Both the position numbers and the translations under genes were made by a program. Below the pieces are notes generated by a model that was given only the letters and a program-made list of their open reading frames with translations, searched no databases and was not told the DNA's origin. 64,000 nt of DNA from Mactra quadrangularis (taxonomy: Eukaryota; Mollusca; Bivalvia; Venerida; Mactridae), in assembly GCA_025267735.1 (NCBI GenBank), contig CM046299.1:39943733-40007732 (forward strand), written 5' to 3'. Position 1 is the stretch's first letter; every line of letters begins with the position of its first letter. Shown piece by piece: positions 37,575 through 49,564 of the stretch.

Positions 37575-38450
37575 TTAAAAAGAATACGAAACTTCTATTT
37601 CTTAAAAATACAAAATTTACAATTAAAACCTCGACGATTTCGATGTCTAGTTCCTTTTTAAGTAATTAAAGTTATTTGTTTGTTTTAAATTTAACGCATG
37701 TAGTCCTAACCAAACTAGTTTCAAAATCTCTTCTACTTTCCCAGCCTTTTATAATCCCTTTTTCATCAACTGATTCTTTCCAATATTGGTTTGAGGAAGC
37801 CACCGTTTACTGCGATCAAAATCAATCCCGATGTCTAGATAATCATGCTATTTCGTAACGCCTAGGGATTTTTTCTGTATAAGGTTGTTAGTTCCAATAT
37901 CTGAACACATTTGGTGTGATAATAGACAATGAAATGTTGTTTTATGAAAGTATTAATAGCTAATCTATACTCGTAAAGAATCTCTTCTACTACTACTATA
38001 AAGACGGGATGAACACTTGATACTCGTTAAGAACTTGTCATACCAAATATTGCCTAAAGCAGTCCTACTTATAACTAGGCATCTGTGTCAAATGTGCCTA
38101 AAAAATCCCTAATCTATTTTCTAGTTTATATTCTCTAGTTTAAAACACTCATATAATAGAACAGAGCCATCGTGTTATGAAGTCTGGATTAAAAGCTATA
38201 AGACGCTTTCTGACTTTACCTCTCTGGTCACCAGGCTTCTTGCATTTATTTTACGATCCCTTTACATTCACATTTAATCCACATACTTCGGTAGATGAAT
38301 AATGTCCTAGATTCATAATGCCCCTAAAAGTACGTATTGACGCCAGGTGAAAATAAAGTAATCATAAATACGTCATGCATATCGACTGTAATGGTGCCAT
38401 ATAAGAAATGTGACTCCAGTTATCATTGGGCGCGCGTTCTATTCGTATAA
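37575..38450. other. Upstream region of the secreted-protein exon
   Basis: Immediately upstream (minus strand) of the ATG is AT-rich leader with a TGTATTTTTAAG stretch about 45 nt before it; no confident TATA box. Farther away nothing recognised. Confidence 0.3.
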
Positions 38451-38452
38451 CT

Positions 38453-39461
38453 GGGCCCGGTTTCACGAACGCTCTCATAACTTAATTAAATTTAGGATTG
38501 TCTTAAATATTTTGGCCGTAACTATGAGTATCTTATAAAATAATTTATGTGAATATCACGAAGCCCTTCTTACTTTAGTATGAATTTAGGATTGAAATAA
38601 GCGACCCAAACTTAAACCAACCAAATTACCTGTGAGTACTAGATGACCAACGCGTTTTATTGATAGACTCTATAGCGTAAACGGTTAGACTGTTTGAAAC
38701 ATTGTTTTTGTCTTGCATAGGTTCGAACCGTGAATGTTTATTTTTTGCACTTTTGATCCATTCTTTTTTATTTTTGTCAATCATTTGTGTGTGTTTTTTT
38801 CATTATGCACAATCATCTTACCTTCACTTCATTGCTGTACTTGTAGAGTTTATTATTTTCAGAAATTACACTATTGTGCATCAGCAAAGATTGAATAATA
38901 AGAGATAAGTAGGTAATTAGTGGAGGATATCAGGGTATAGTTATAAGATTCATACGAAATCTCATATCTTTTAGGCCATTATCAAAGTTTGGAGACGGGC
39001 GTTATTTAATTTGAAAAACAAAAAACTGCAAAATTGCAATGCAAACTATGATGCCCGTCTTGGCTAACTTAAAAATATGGTGGTATGTCAAATATATTAC
39101 TTGTACGTGATAAAAGTAGCAGATGAAAATCAGTAACTCTGATATATTCTATCTTCCGACATACTTCTTAAACCACACTATGTGTCCCTTCGTCGGAATT
39201 CCCGTCGTCTAGGGACTTTAAAGCCAGTCAAACATATATTTAGACGAACGTTAACCATTTGTTTATATTTAAGTAATGTTTACATTCGGTTTAATCAGCC
39301 CGTTCTCTCAATTAAATTATTACTCATAACTTAGACTATTTATAAACGGATTGAAGAGTAAAATGTTTGTGAAACGCACTTTGACTTAAAAATGCTAAAA
39401 ATATAAATTTTAAGGTTAGTCTATAAATTTAAGATAGGAATGCGTTCGTGAAACCGGGCCC
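38453..39461. mobile_element. TIR element, GGGCCCGGTTTCACGAACGC ends (1.0 kb)
   Basis: The first 20 bp (38453-38472) are the exact reverse complement of the last 20 bp (39442-39461). Sub-terminal blocks TTAATTAAATTTAGGATTG (left) and TATAAATTTAAGATAGGAAT (right) are also roughly inverted. An inner hairpin pairs GAGACGGGCGT (38992) with ATGCCCGTCTT (39051). No transposase frame. A 68-codon frame inside (38702-38908) is AT-driven. No unambiguous target duplication. The shorter element at 57876-58227 has related ends. Confidence 0.75.
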
Positions 39462-39464
39462 TGC

Positions 39465-41190
39465 TCTGCTGCTTATGTCTTTAAGTATCAGGCGTTGATA
39501 AATATTTACTAGTGTCATATATGATTTAGTTTCATTTTATCGTTTCAATATTTATATGAATGTAAATATGATTTCATTTTCTAGTGACTAATAGCCCGAT
39601 AGGGCCGGGTACTTTTTATATTTATCAATTTGAAATTTTATATAGTATTATTTTGTAAATATGTACTAGTCACTATAATAAACAATTTACTTTCTTTACT
39701 TACATATATCAACATAAGTATCTCTATATACTTGCTAAAATAACAGAAAGATTACTATAAAGTTCTCAGAAAGTTAGACCACGAAATATGTCGGCGCAAG
39801 ACATCTGTATATGACAATCTGCATCCGTCTAAGAATGCTGATTAAGTTAAGAGGTCAGTTAGATGTACATTATTCTGATGTGGTGGCTGATTACCATTAG
39901 CCCTTTCGCCATAACTGCATTAAAACAACTATTCTGAAGGTGATGATAAGTCGGGGTTTTTTTCAAACGATTGATGTGACTTGACGTACTTTTACATGAC
40001 ACTAAAGCCGAGTTACGTGATATTGCTGTTTCTTTCATGCTTTACGGTGAAATGCTGTGCTATACGATGAAAATAAACGATGAAAATATCGGTTTATATT
40101 TTCACTACGGTGAAAATATAAAAAAATGACGGACTACTTTTTCAAGGGAGACAGACAAGCTAGAGCTATTTCAAACATCATATAAGCGAGTTCAATGGTG
40201 ACAAAATGCATTAGATGATGCTAAAGCTGGAGATGATATAAACGAATCCAACATATCCTGTTGCTAACTAATTTTTAAAACAAAAGTCTACAAATTTAGT
40301 CGACACAGCTTCAGTCCAGATTACACGGCAATCACGCGACTGCATAATGGAGATTTTTTGTACATAATTGGGATCAAATGCGAGAGTTTCGTGCTTTTAA
40401 TGAATAGTCTAATACAGGTTTTCATGAGAAAATTCATTACAGATCTTAGAATAACTTACGTCACCATTCAAATCCAGCGAGGAAAAACTCAAACATGTCT
40501 GAACGTTGACTGTATCAAAGCTGAATCGTGTGCATTGTTATTGGATTCCATTCGTTGATTCATTTGACGAATATCCAGTCATTATACGGTAAATACAAAG
40601 GTTGGCTAGTATTAATCCGAGCCAATCTGTGCATAAATTAGATATAATGAACTGGCTTAAAAATCATCGGCTTTCTTTAGTCTTCGCCATTTTGACAAGT
40701 CAATGACACATCCCTTCAGTGCGTAGATCTAGATTCTATGTGTTTCCTTACATTATCCTTATTTCCATATCATAATTGTTAAACATGTACTTTCCAGTCG
40801 CTTGATAATATCGTTTAAATCCTTCCGTTTCACTGCGTAATATGACATCACAATAAAAACTGTATTGATTTAAAATTCGTGTAGTCCAACTCAGACATAA
40901 ACACACTTACCTTGACATTGACTGTTCATGCAGTACACATTTGTCTCCATCCGCGTAAGGAAACTGTTACACCATTTTCGAGTTTAAAAATGTTTTCCCT
41001 TATACTTCTTTACCGTAACAAGCATGGATTTATTAAATTTGGATGGGTAGTGTCATTAGAAATGAACGATTATATTACAATAAATTGTGCACACTGGAAC
41101 TACTTATTTTCGCTCTATCACATTGATAATGAGTCATACGGTCTGTCCATGAACTGGCACAGGTAGAATCTATCTTGCATCATTTTCCAG
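39465..41190. other. Intergenic DNA, nothing firmly recognised
   Basis: 40025-40120 has GTTTCTTTCATGCT and repeated GGTGAAAATAT / CGATGAAAATA words resembling the arms of the fold-back at 41.2 kb, perhaps a decayed relative. Confidence 0.35.
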
Positions 41191-41196
41191 GTGAAC

Positions 41197-41390
41197 AGCA
41201 TGAAAGAAACAGAAAATTCGCCGATTTCGGTGTAAGATCGATTTATATTTCACCTTGTGAGCTCAGAAAATGACATTTTCACTCGTGGCTACGCCACTCG
41301 TGAAAATATGTTTTCTAAGCTCACTCGGTGAAATATAAATCGATCTTACACCAAAATTGGCGAATATCCTCTATTTCTTTGCTCGGCATA
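41197..41390. mobile_element. Fold-back MITE, near-perfect palindrome
   Basis: Two arms of about 95 bp meet with almost no loop at about 41291. Examples: TGTAAGATCGATTTATATTT with AAATATAAATCGATCTTACA, GTGAGCTCAGAAAA with TTTTCTAAGCTCAC, and CACTCGTGGC with GCCACTCGTG. Identity falls off only at the outer ends (GCATGAAAGAAACAG against TATTTCTTTGCTCGG). No coding capacity. Confidence 0.8.
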
Positions 41391-41699
41391 CAGGCAGATT
41401 TATTTGAGTTATGACGATTCGAAATGTAACTTTGCGTTTGATTTTTATATGGGTCAAATATCAAATAAACGAATGAACGTTTAAAACTAAAGAAACGGTT
41501 ACTAAAACAATTACGTATATTTGTTTCTTAAATGATCGAGTGGTCTTATTATCATTTCGGGCTAAGTTTTAAATATGCATTTCTTGATTCATTTTCTAAA
41601 GTTACAGCATTCATTTTATGGTACCCCCATTTGATGAAATTACAAACATCGTTTTAAGATCACATCGATAATGCATATGGCGGAGTATTTTTAACAGAT

Positions 41700-43700
41700 C
41701 ATACATTTGTATTATCATTCAGCTGCGTACAGTGAAATGAGCTGCTAGCATTATTGATTGATTAGGTTTCATTGCAATTCATAAATTTGGATATGAAGAA
41801 ATACAAACGTCTGCAGCAGGATCAGATCATGTAAGGTTATTCATGTTGCTTGTAATGCCTTTGGTAATTATTGTTTTGATACCGCAGACTGGGTAAATGC
41901 CAAAATCAGAACCATGTCTCACATTTTGAAGTCTGGTAATGTACTTCATATCAATTTATTACTCCAACGCATGGAAGCTGAAATCATAAAATGAATTGAA
42001 CCGTCAGCATTATGGATAGTATTTGCCTCACAGAAATTCATAAACGTCTGATATGAACGATAATGACCTACTGTAGGAAGATCATAGCAGTGTATTGTAA
42101 TTCGTTTCTCTTAGTAAGGCTAAGCTTTGTAAGGTATTCAAATTCTCTGAATAAATGCCAAACTCAAAAATATGCATAAATACTCGTGATTTTGTTTATA
42201 TCAATTTACAATTCATAGACAGAGACCTGTAATTGAATCTAAAAGGCAAATTTGTGCTCTTTAACGTTTCTAAGTGTATAAAAATAATGTCTGATTCCAA
42301 TTCTTAAATATCCCAAATATGTTTACTTCATCGGATAAATAAAGTCTGAAAACAAAATTATATTAATTATAATAGACTATTTCTAATCCATACCGTTTGT
42401 TATTTTCCAGTAAACATTTACATTTCCAGATAAAGTGACACTTTTATCTTCAAATAAATTTACAAAGCACTAAATCAATTATTATGGCGCACAGTGAATC
42501 AGATTAAAAGACATGCTTATGATGCATATTTTTTGTAGACACAAAATTTTATAATGTTTGGATAAATGCCAATATTGTAAACATGCATATTCTCTCATTT
42601 TGAACTGATATTTCACATGATATCAATATCATTATTTAAATATACTGTTTAAAATTGTTGTTTCTTGCTTTCAGGAGGTTCAAAATGAACGTCATGTTTA
42701 TCATATTCACCGATTGTTTTTTCCATCGCTTTGGCAAACGAAATTATTTAAAAAAATCAAAATTAAATGCTTTTATGTTTGTGTTCACGAATATTTCAAA
42801 CTGTAGTAAACGGTAGTACAGTGGTAAGAATAAATCGTTGCATTGGTTAAGTTAACTATTAAAACAGTTATGTAAATCATACTGTACCTTATTTTTAAAT
42901 ACGTCTTCTGTTATCATGAAGATTAATTGAACTTATGAATGCCAATAATAGTTACTAATATTTGTTAGTATGTTAAGTCAAGATTTCTGCTCTTTATAAT
43001 GCATGTTGAATCCATGTAAACGATTAATGAAAATATGAGAAATAATGAAGAAGGCAGACTTTCAGAATGCGTGATGAAGCTAGTTTTGAAAACAAATCAA
43101 TAGAGAAGCATGTGATTAGACTTAGTTTGAACAGTACTCATTTAACTTTGCGGTGTACAACTAAACCAGTAGTCAGTATTATTGACAGTTATGGGATTTT
43201 GAAATCATACATGTCGAATGTATATCTACTGGTTTACAATGATGGCAGCAAAACAAATTAAGAATGTTGAGAAAGATTAAGATATCTTTAATTTATTTTC
43301 GTATAAGCAATTGTATTGATCTTGATGACTCAATCCCAATTAAGGTGGACATATGGGCATATTTTTTTTCATTTTTTTCATGTCATCAAATATGAGTTTT
43401 AAATCAATTAAATGCATTGTAGACATGTTCTGTACGCAGTATAAAAATCTTTTCAGCTGGGCTAGTATACTTTTTTAGATATTGGCTGGTGAAAGGTCAC
43501 ACCTAGCATTAATAAATGTGCTTATGAAAATCGAACATGTGCTGTAAATTTCACTTATTTAAAAGTAGAAATGGTCAAACTGTTGAGAAATTCAATACGG
43601 TTGCATTCTATAAGGTATTATGTTTCTGAATAAATGATAAAGACTGAAGAGTAAGCCAGATACTTTCAGAAAAACATAAATATTGAATACGCTATTTTCA
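41700..43700 (+). repeat. Decayed tandem repeat with TAAATGCCAA motif, proximal part
   Basis: Units share ATTCATAAACGTCTGATATG-type, GACCTACT..GATCA and CTGAATAAATGCCAAACTCA-type blocks. The TAAATGCCAA anchor occurs near 41894, 42153 and 42563, with a diverged copy near 43630. Spacing 256-413 bp where consecutive. Distal units lie at 46.4-47.1 kb. Confidence 0.5.
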
Positions 43701-43874
43701 TTAGTTTTATTTGTTTTAAAAATGTCATTCATATCAACTGTTCCAGAACGATACAAACAAGTTAAATATAGAATGAAACTGTTTAAAATAGTTAGATACC
43801 ATTGTCTTAGTGATATAACAAAACGGTGTGTGCATGTGAACCACCACAAAGCAACAAATAAAGAATATAATTGT

Positions 43875-44990
43875 TGTCCCGTACGTTAGCAAAATTGGCT
43901 CGTACGTTATATACTTCAGTTTGGTCATTGATACTATTGATAACTAAGTTAAACTGCAAGAATACAACTTACATTGTTGTGTATTTTGTTGTACAATTCA
44001 ATATACTTGTGTTTTACATATAAAACTACAATAATATCTCTCAATTACAATAATTTGGCGAACCATTTTCATTTTTCCAAGAGAACAACATTCAACAATT
44101 TTGTGACAAGTTTAACAAAGAAACATAGCAAACTAACGCATAAACTAATAAAAGGTATTTAGTAGTGAGGTAACATGTGATTTACAACCATCAAGTCATC
44201 CGGCAAATGCATGTTTAGACAATTCTACAGTGTCCCGTACGTTATTAAATAAGTAAGATAATGTATGAACCTGATCAAATTATTGCAGTGTGTGCTAAAA
44301 TGATTCTAAAGTTATAATTTGATCAAACGAGGCATTGTTTTAATTTATTATTTCAAAACTAGATGGTATTCAATTAAGAACAATGCTAACTATACATCAT
44401 TTATTGCAAATAATAAGTACTATAACTTATTTTCCCGTCTCTCTAGTTAGTTACTTTTGAACATCATTAATGTCATTATAATTGCCGTTCCTATAATATT
44501 TTCGTCTGTGAAGATTAAATGCATGTTAAGGAACCTTACAAAAGCAATTTATCATAAATATTCAGACGATTATCAATTATTGTGTCACATTTTGTCCCGT
44601 ACGTTACGGACTCGTACGTTATTTTTCATTTTGTTTTTACTGTTTTTTTGTGTGTCACAAATATGCACTTTAAATGAATTATAAAAACACTTTATAAACT
44701 TTTTATTTAATCCTTGAAGATCAGTTCAATGAAGAACTTATATATCTATTTGAAAAGGTTTGTTAGATAATTTGATTTTACCAATTGTCCCGTTCGTTAC
44801 GTGGTGAAAATTACGATTCATTTTTTAATAAATGAGCTCATAAATTACCGATACCAATAAAATGTCAGCTAAAATGAATATCTTATCATTAGGATATAAC
44901 TTTATGGACTTTACTTACACAAAAATAGTTTGTAAAGAGTGCAAAGCTGTGAGATTAATGAAGCCTTTAAATAAATGTCCCGTACGTTAT
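43875..44990 (+). repeat. Five spaced copies of TGTCCCGTACGTTA
   Basis: Copies begin at 43875, 44231, 44593, 44786 (one mismatch, TTCG) and 44976, all in the same orientation. Spacings are 356, 362, 193 and 190 bp. Copies 1 and 3 are followed at once by a second CTCGTACGTTAT (43899 and 44611). The sequence between copies is AT-rich and shows no obvious homology, so only the motif is conserved. Confidence 0.75.
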
Positions 44991-44994
44991 CGGA

Positions 44995-46385
44995 GTTTGG
45001 AGACAACGTTTGTTGTATGAGGTGTGGAAAATTATTTTTGAATTTACATTATAATATGTGTTTTTCTTGAGGATTTAGTAATAATTGACATATTAAAGAT
45101 ATTTTTTATTGGAAATCTGTCTGAATTTTTTAACAATTTGAAGCTAACTGTAAGAATTTGTCATTGGAGACATAGGGATTTTCTACCCCCTAGCTTAATT
45201 AAGAGACAATATTTTGAAAAAATCGAAATTTTCTTCACGAAATATGTCGTTTATACTTTTACTATAGCACTATCACTTGTAAATATGCATTTCATTTACA
45301 TAAATTCTGTAAGTTAAATTCCTGGAAACATGATAAACGTTGGAGACATCAAATGTACATTCTAAGTGGGAATGAGTCTGATATGGACCTCTGGATGGAT
45401 GTGCAGAGAATTATCAAACTTGCCTAATATCAAAATTTTTGGAGACTGGTTGTGCACAGTGCATCAATTAATCATACAAAATATTAAACAAGGAAATTAT
45501 TGCTTCTTATATTCTGTATTCTCTAAATGATTGATAGAATTTTATTCATGGCTGTTCCCAAATGTTCATTAAAATCGACCTATATTTGGTTGAAAGTATT
45601 CTGAATAGCACAATTGTGGATAAAAAAATATCCTAATAACTTTCCTCTCCTTCCTCCTTTCTTTACCTTCTTCTCAATTGTCTTTTCTACATTTTTTTGT
45701 AAAAATAGATTCTACAATTGCAGTGATTTCACTTTACGTTTTTAGCAATTTTCAACTGTCCAATATGAAGAACAATTTGATTTATTATAAATTTTAAGTG
45801 AAGAAAAATGTTAAGTGTGGAGTTTTATATCAACTCCAGAATAATTTCACAAGCGTATATATAAACTAACATTTAGTGACTTATCATTCACTGTGACAGT
45901 GATTCTACATAACTATACCACTACCATCAAAACCTGATGTTCCTGCTTCTGGCAGAATTGCATTTACTACTTGGAAGACCAAATAGTGTTGCGTTTGGAG
46001 AAAATTATTAACTAAAGATAATAACGGTAAAATTTATGCATGGTGTTTATGCAATGTTTGTACACTGACTTACATGACATTTCAATTTACATTTGTTGTT
46101 GCCTGGTTAGCATGTGCATGTAGTCAAATGAGAACAAATTCTATCACGCGTTCTAGTGGCTAAATGATCAGCTATTGGTTGAAAATACTCATCGGACTAC
46201 ATCTATACGCTTTTTATATTCTACTCCATAGCCTAACTGAATGTTATGAACTATTAATTTAAGTCTACTGCATTTCTGTTAATTCCATACCAATCATGAT
46301 CGGTATTACTAAACGTACTGCGAGGTCGAATAAGCTAATAATTGTGGTTGATTCAACCGCTAATATCTTTATGAAGAGTATTTAG
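44995..46385. other. AT-rich block with repeated GGAGAC words
   Basis: TTTGGAGACAACG (44997), TTGGAGACATAGG (45163), TTGGAGACATCA (45339) and TTTGGAGACTGG (45438) are spaced about 100-175 bp. They may belong to the same inserted unit as the TGTCCC motif block. Nothing else recognised to 46385. Confidence 0.35.
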
Positions 46386-46389
46386 CCAT

Positions 46390-47115
46390 ATAGCCATATA
46401 GATGTAATGTTAATTCATTTTACAATTTCACACTGAAGCTATCAATAGTGTTTGTGATTGACTATTTAAACAGTGTAAACGATCACTTACCTGCCAACAA
46501 TGACATGCTCGATAAACATTATTTATAGTTTAATGGTTGTAATATTTCTCTAAAAGCCTACTATGAATTTTTACATTCGACGACAAAGATCAAGACATCC
46601 ATTTTACCTAAGTAATTATGAGTATTGTGATATCGTTGCTTGATAAATGCTAACTTCAAAAACATACCTTATCAAACATGTAGGAGACTGATTATAGATA
46701 ATGTAACAAAATATTATTCTACTGCTTGAGAAATGAAATATTTGATCCTTGCGACTCTGAATTCTCATTTAGTGATACAGAATATTATTTACATCAGATT
46801 TACTGCCACAAATAGTCATAAATATCTACTTTATTGACTCGAGTTAGTCTGAACAACTACTTGATTGAGAATCTGATATATCTTAAGCTATATCAATATT
46901 CCCTTTTTCTGTATACCATTAATTGAGCCGCCAAATGTATCGATGCCTTTGACTTGTTAGATATTCACAAATGTTTAGTATGAACAATAAATAGCCTTTG
47001 GCGGACTATATCAAGGACGAGAGTCTTAACTCATAGTTGTTGTTCAGACAGTGTAAACAGTTTTGATATATTCTGAATCAATGCCAATATCAGAAACCTT
47101 TCCAAGCTAAGGTTT
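46390..47115 (+). repeat. Decayed tandem repeat with AAATGCCAA motif, distal part
   Basis: Two units: GATAAATGCTAACTTCAAAA near 46642 and CTGAATCAATGCCAATATCA near 47073, each preceded by a CAGTGTAAAC stretch and an ATTCACAAATGTTTAGTATG-like stretch. They correspond to the units at 41.7-43.7 kb. Confidence 0.45.
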
Positions 47116-47119
47116 TTGT

Positions 47120-48020
47120 TTGACCTTAGAACTATAAATCTATTATCTGTTATCTTTTCAGTGCTTAAGAAATATTAAGTGTAATTATAGCAAGTCAGTT
47201 ACTTCTTCATGAAATTTGTATGAGATTTCATATTTTATCTGTTGTAACATATTCTTCATACATTGTAGATATTGGTGCCTAAGCAGCACTTGACAAATAT
47301 CCTTTTTACAATAAGCAACATGATAATGTTGTTTATACCATCTCCTTTTCTAAATTCTCTTGTGACTTTTTTCGGAGCCAACATGAGTGCCAATACAACA
47401 TAGTAACTTTCCTTTATCTCATTAATATTTAACCTATAGGCCTTTTATGGTTTTATATTGATTCATTTTGGCTCGATTGTGAGACAAATTCTAAAAAACT
47501 AATTTTAATCTTTCTAGATTACGATCTGTGTTCTTCGAATAGACATGCCTTACAGAACAAAGCATAAGTATTTTAGGATACCAACGAACGTCGTGTGGGT
47601 GTTATAAGTGTTTATTTTAGACAAACGTCTTGCACACATTACTTGTCTTTCATAAATGATGATCAAAGTGCAACTCATCTGAGTCGATGTAATGGACTTC
47701 GTGTATGTAACATTTGACATGTTATCAACGGCAGAATATGTCGTTCTAAAGTACCTAAAGGTCTAATGGAGAGGTTATGCTTCATAAAAAAATCTACAAA
47801 AGTTTTATTGGTTGCAAATTTTAACAACATAAAGTGATATGTTAAAATGTGAGTAATAAGTTTACTCTTTTGAATATGACTTCTAGATAATTATTATTAG
47901 GTTTATTATTGTTGTTGCAAATAATATCATTGGATATTGTTGTATGAACACTTTGGTGATAAACTTTTTAACAGTCTTGAAATACCATTTCATCATTAGA
48001 TTCGTCAATTTAAGGGTAAT
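47120..48020. other. Region downstream of the Ly6-like gene, nothing recognised
   Basis: AT-rich, no coding frame or repeat that I can support. Confidence 0.4.
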
Positions 48021-48026
48021 GAAATA

Positions 48027-48032
48027 TTTATT
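48027..48032 (-). promoter_or_regulatory. Candidate polyadenylation signal of the Ly6-like gene
   Basis: AATAAA on the minus strand, about 330 nt beyond the stop codon of exon 48361-48626. It would end a 3' untranslated region of ordinary length; other AT-rich variants are nearby, so use is unproven. Confidence 0.25.
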
Positions 48033-48360
48033 TGAAAATCATTTATACGTCTATACAAATAAGACCCAACAAACTCGGGTTTTTGATATAATCTAAATTA
48101 TGTGTTTCTGGTCGAAGGCAGTCCAGTCTGCACGGCCCAGATCTGAAGACGATATATAAGCATGTATAATGGTTCTTGGCCTTGCCAAATACCTTTTCTT
48201 CAGATAACTGTATTTCATATTGCGCCTGCGTTCAGAATTGCAATATGTAAACGTACGACACCGTTTTTATATAAGTAAAGCACAAAGTCTTGGCACAAAT
48301 GTACAAAATGTTATTTTCATAATTAACATTAAAGTACACATTTTCATAGTAAGGTATATT

Positions 48361-48626
48361 TTACAGTGTTAGTTTGTATATAGAAAGACAAAAGCAACAC
48401 ACTAATGATATCAATGCTGAGCTCGATGTAGGAATAGTTCCAGAACCACCAATGTCATTCTTATGTGTCTTTAAATAGCTGGCATATCTCTCACCCACGT
48501 CATGTTCATTGCAGTAGTTTCCTTGACACGAACCTCTGCATGTCACGTGGGTGTAATCTCTACTACATTCGTTACCCCAAGAATTACCAGAGCATGATCT
48601 AAAGTATGACGTCACTGACTTCAAAT
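48361..48626 (-). CDS. Ly6/uPAR-domain GPI-anchored protein, terminal exon
   Basis: On the minus strand a TTTTCAG acceptor precedes a phase-1 exon of 266 nt ending in TAA. It encodes the C-terminal half of a three-finger (Ly6/uPAR) domain: five cysteines at exon residues 12, 21, 30, 34 and 39, closing with the diagnostic C-x3-C-x4-C-N (TCRGSCQGNYCN). After a hydrophilic linker of about 20 residues come a small-residue GGSG site and a hydrophobic tail (SSALISLVCCFCLSIYKLTL), the arrangement of a GPI-attachment signal. The likely location is the outer leaflet of the plasma membrane; Ly6 proteins usually act as receptors, co-receptors or channel modulators, and the partner here is unknown. Spliced to exon 56397-56543, the shared codon is CAT (His). 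Three-finger folds also occur in animal toxins, but the GPI tail argues for a membrane protein. Confidence 0.85.
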
Positions 48627-48629
48627 CTG

Positions 48630-49195
48630 AAAACATATTAAAAGATTATATATATTTAATTATACAATTTTCAGTTAAATTTGTGATATTTGTAAACTGA
48701 GCAAAGATATCTATGCTTTCAGCATCGGTGAGTTACAAATACATGTTTTAAATGTCTGATATGTATTCATTAAGATATACAATCAGATAGATGAGAATTT
48801 TAGGCTTTAGTGATCAGATTTTGAAAACATAAAATTTAAATATTTTGACTCATAAAGAATATTCTAAAATTTTGTTTATTTTCTTCCATTTTCAATTGTT
48901 TATTCCCTAACCAATTAAGCCGGATAAAGTTTGTATTCGGCTTAAGAACATTTCATTTTCTAAATATAAACTTCCAAATACATATTTTGGCACAAGATTG
49001 CCTCCAGAATCCAAGTTATATGGAAATTACACCTCTGTGTCTACGACTACGTACAATTTCATGCTTATTCAATTTCGATTTACGATAATTTCGCTATTAC
49101 ATATTCTTCAAAACCAATATCCTTTCTTCTGTATAATGATTTAATGGATGTGTCTAAATAATAATATTTTGCTATATCGTGCTATACTATATTAC
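48630..49195. other. Intron of the Ly6-like gene, 3' part
   Basis: AT-rich. An AAGCCGGATAAAGTTTGTAT / TTCGGCTTAAG palindromic patch near 48918-48945 is the only structure noted. Confidence 0.4.
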
Positions 49196-49196
49196 A

Positions 49197-49376
49197 TCAA
49201 AACACGACATCATCTTCTTTGTGAATGTATTTTCTGGCGCGTTCTTTGGCATCTGCTAGACAATATTGAGTATTCCAGAACTGTGTAACAATTACGTAAG
49301 CATTTATTCTAACAGTGGCGTAAAAAGCAAGATCAGAGGATATGGGGTTTGCCAAAATTTTTTCACAGCTTTGAAA
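49197..49376 (-). CDS. Coding-like patch within the Ly6 intron, unknown
   Basis: A GTTCCAG acceptor opens a phase-0 frame of 59 codons to TGA, reading for example SDLAFYATVRINAYVIVTQF and ADAKERARKYIHKEDDVVF. Residue use is balanced and unlike the AT-driven frames around it. The phase does not match Ly6 exon 56397-56543 (phase 1), so it is not a simple alternative last exon. It may be a nested gene exon, a retrocopy fragment or chance. No family recognised. Confidence 0.2.
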   Translation of the reverse strand, partial: FQSCEKILANPISSDLAFYATVRINAYVIVTQFWNTQYCLADAKERARKYIHKEDDVVF

Positions 49377-49564
49377 CTGGAACTTAAATATTGTTTTGTT
49401 GTTTTTAAGCATCCTAGAAAACAATCATTGTTAAACCCTCAAAGAAAATATTGCTTAATCCGCTCAGATATGTGCATTGCTTAACTGTTTACTAACAGCG
49501 CATACTAAACTAATTTGATATATGAAACAGGTGCCACTGCTATAATTGTATTGCTTTTATTTTA

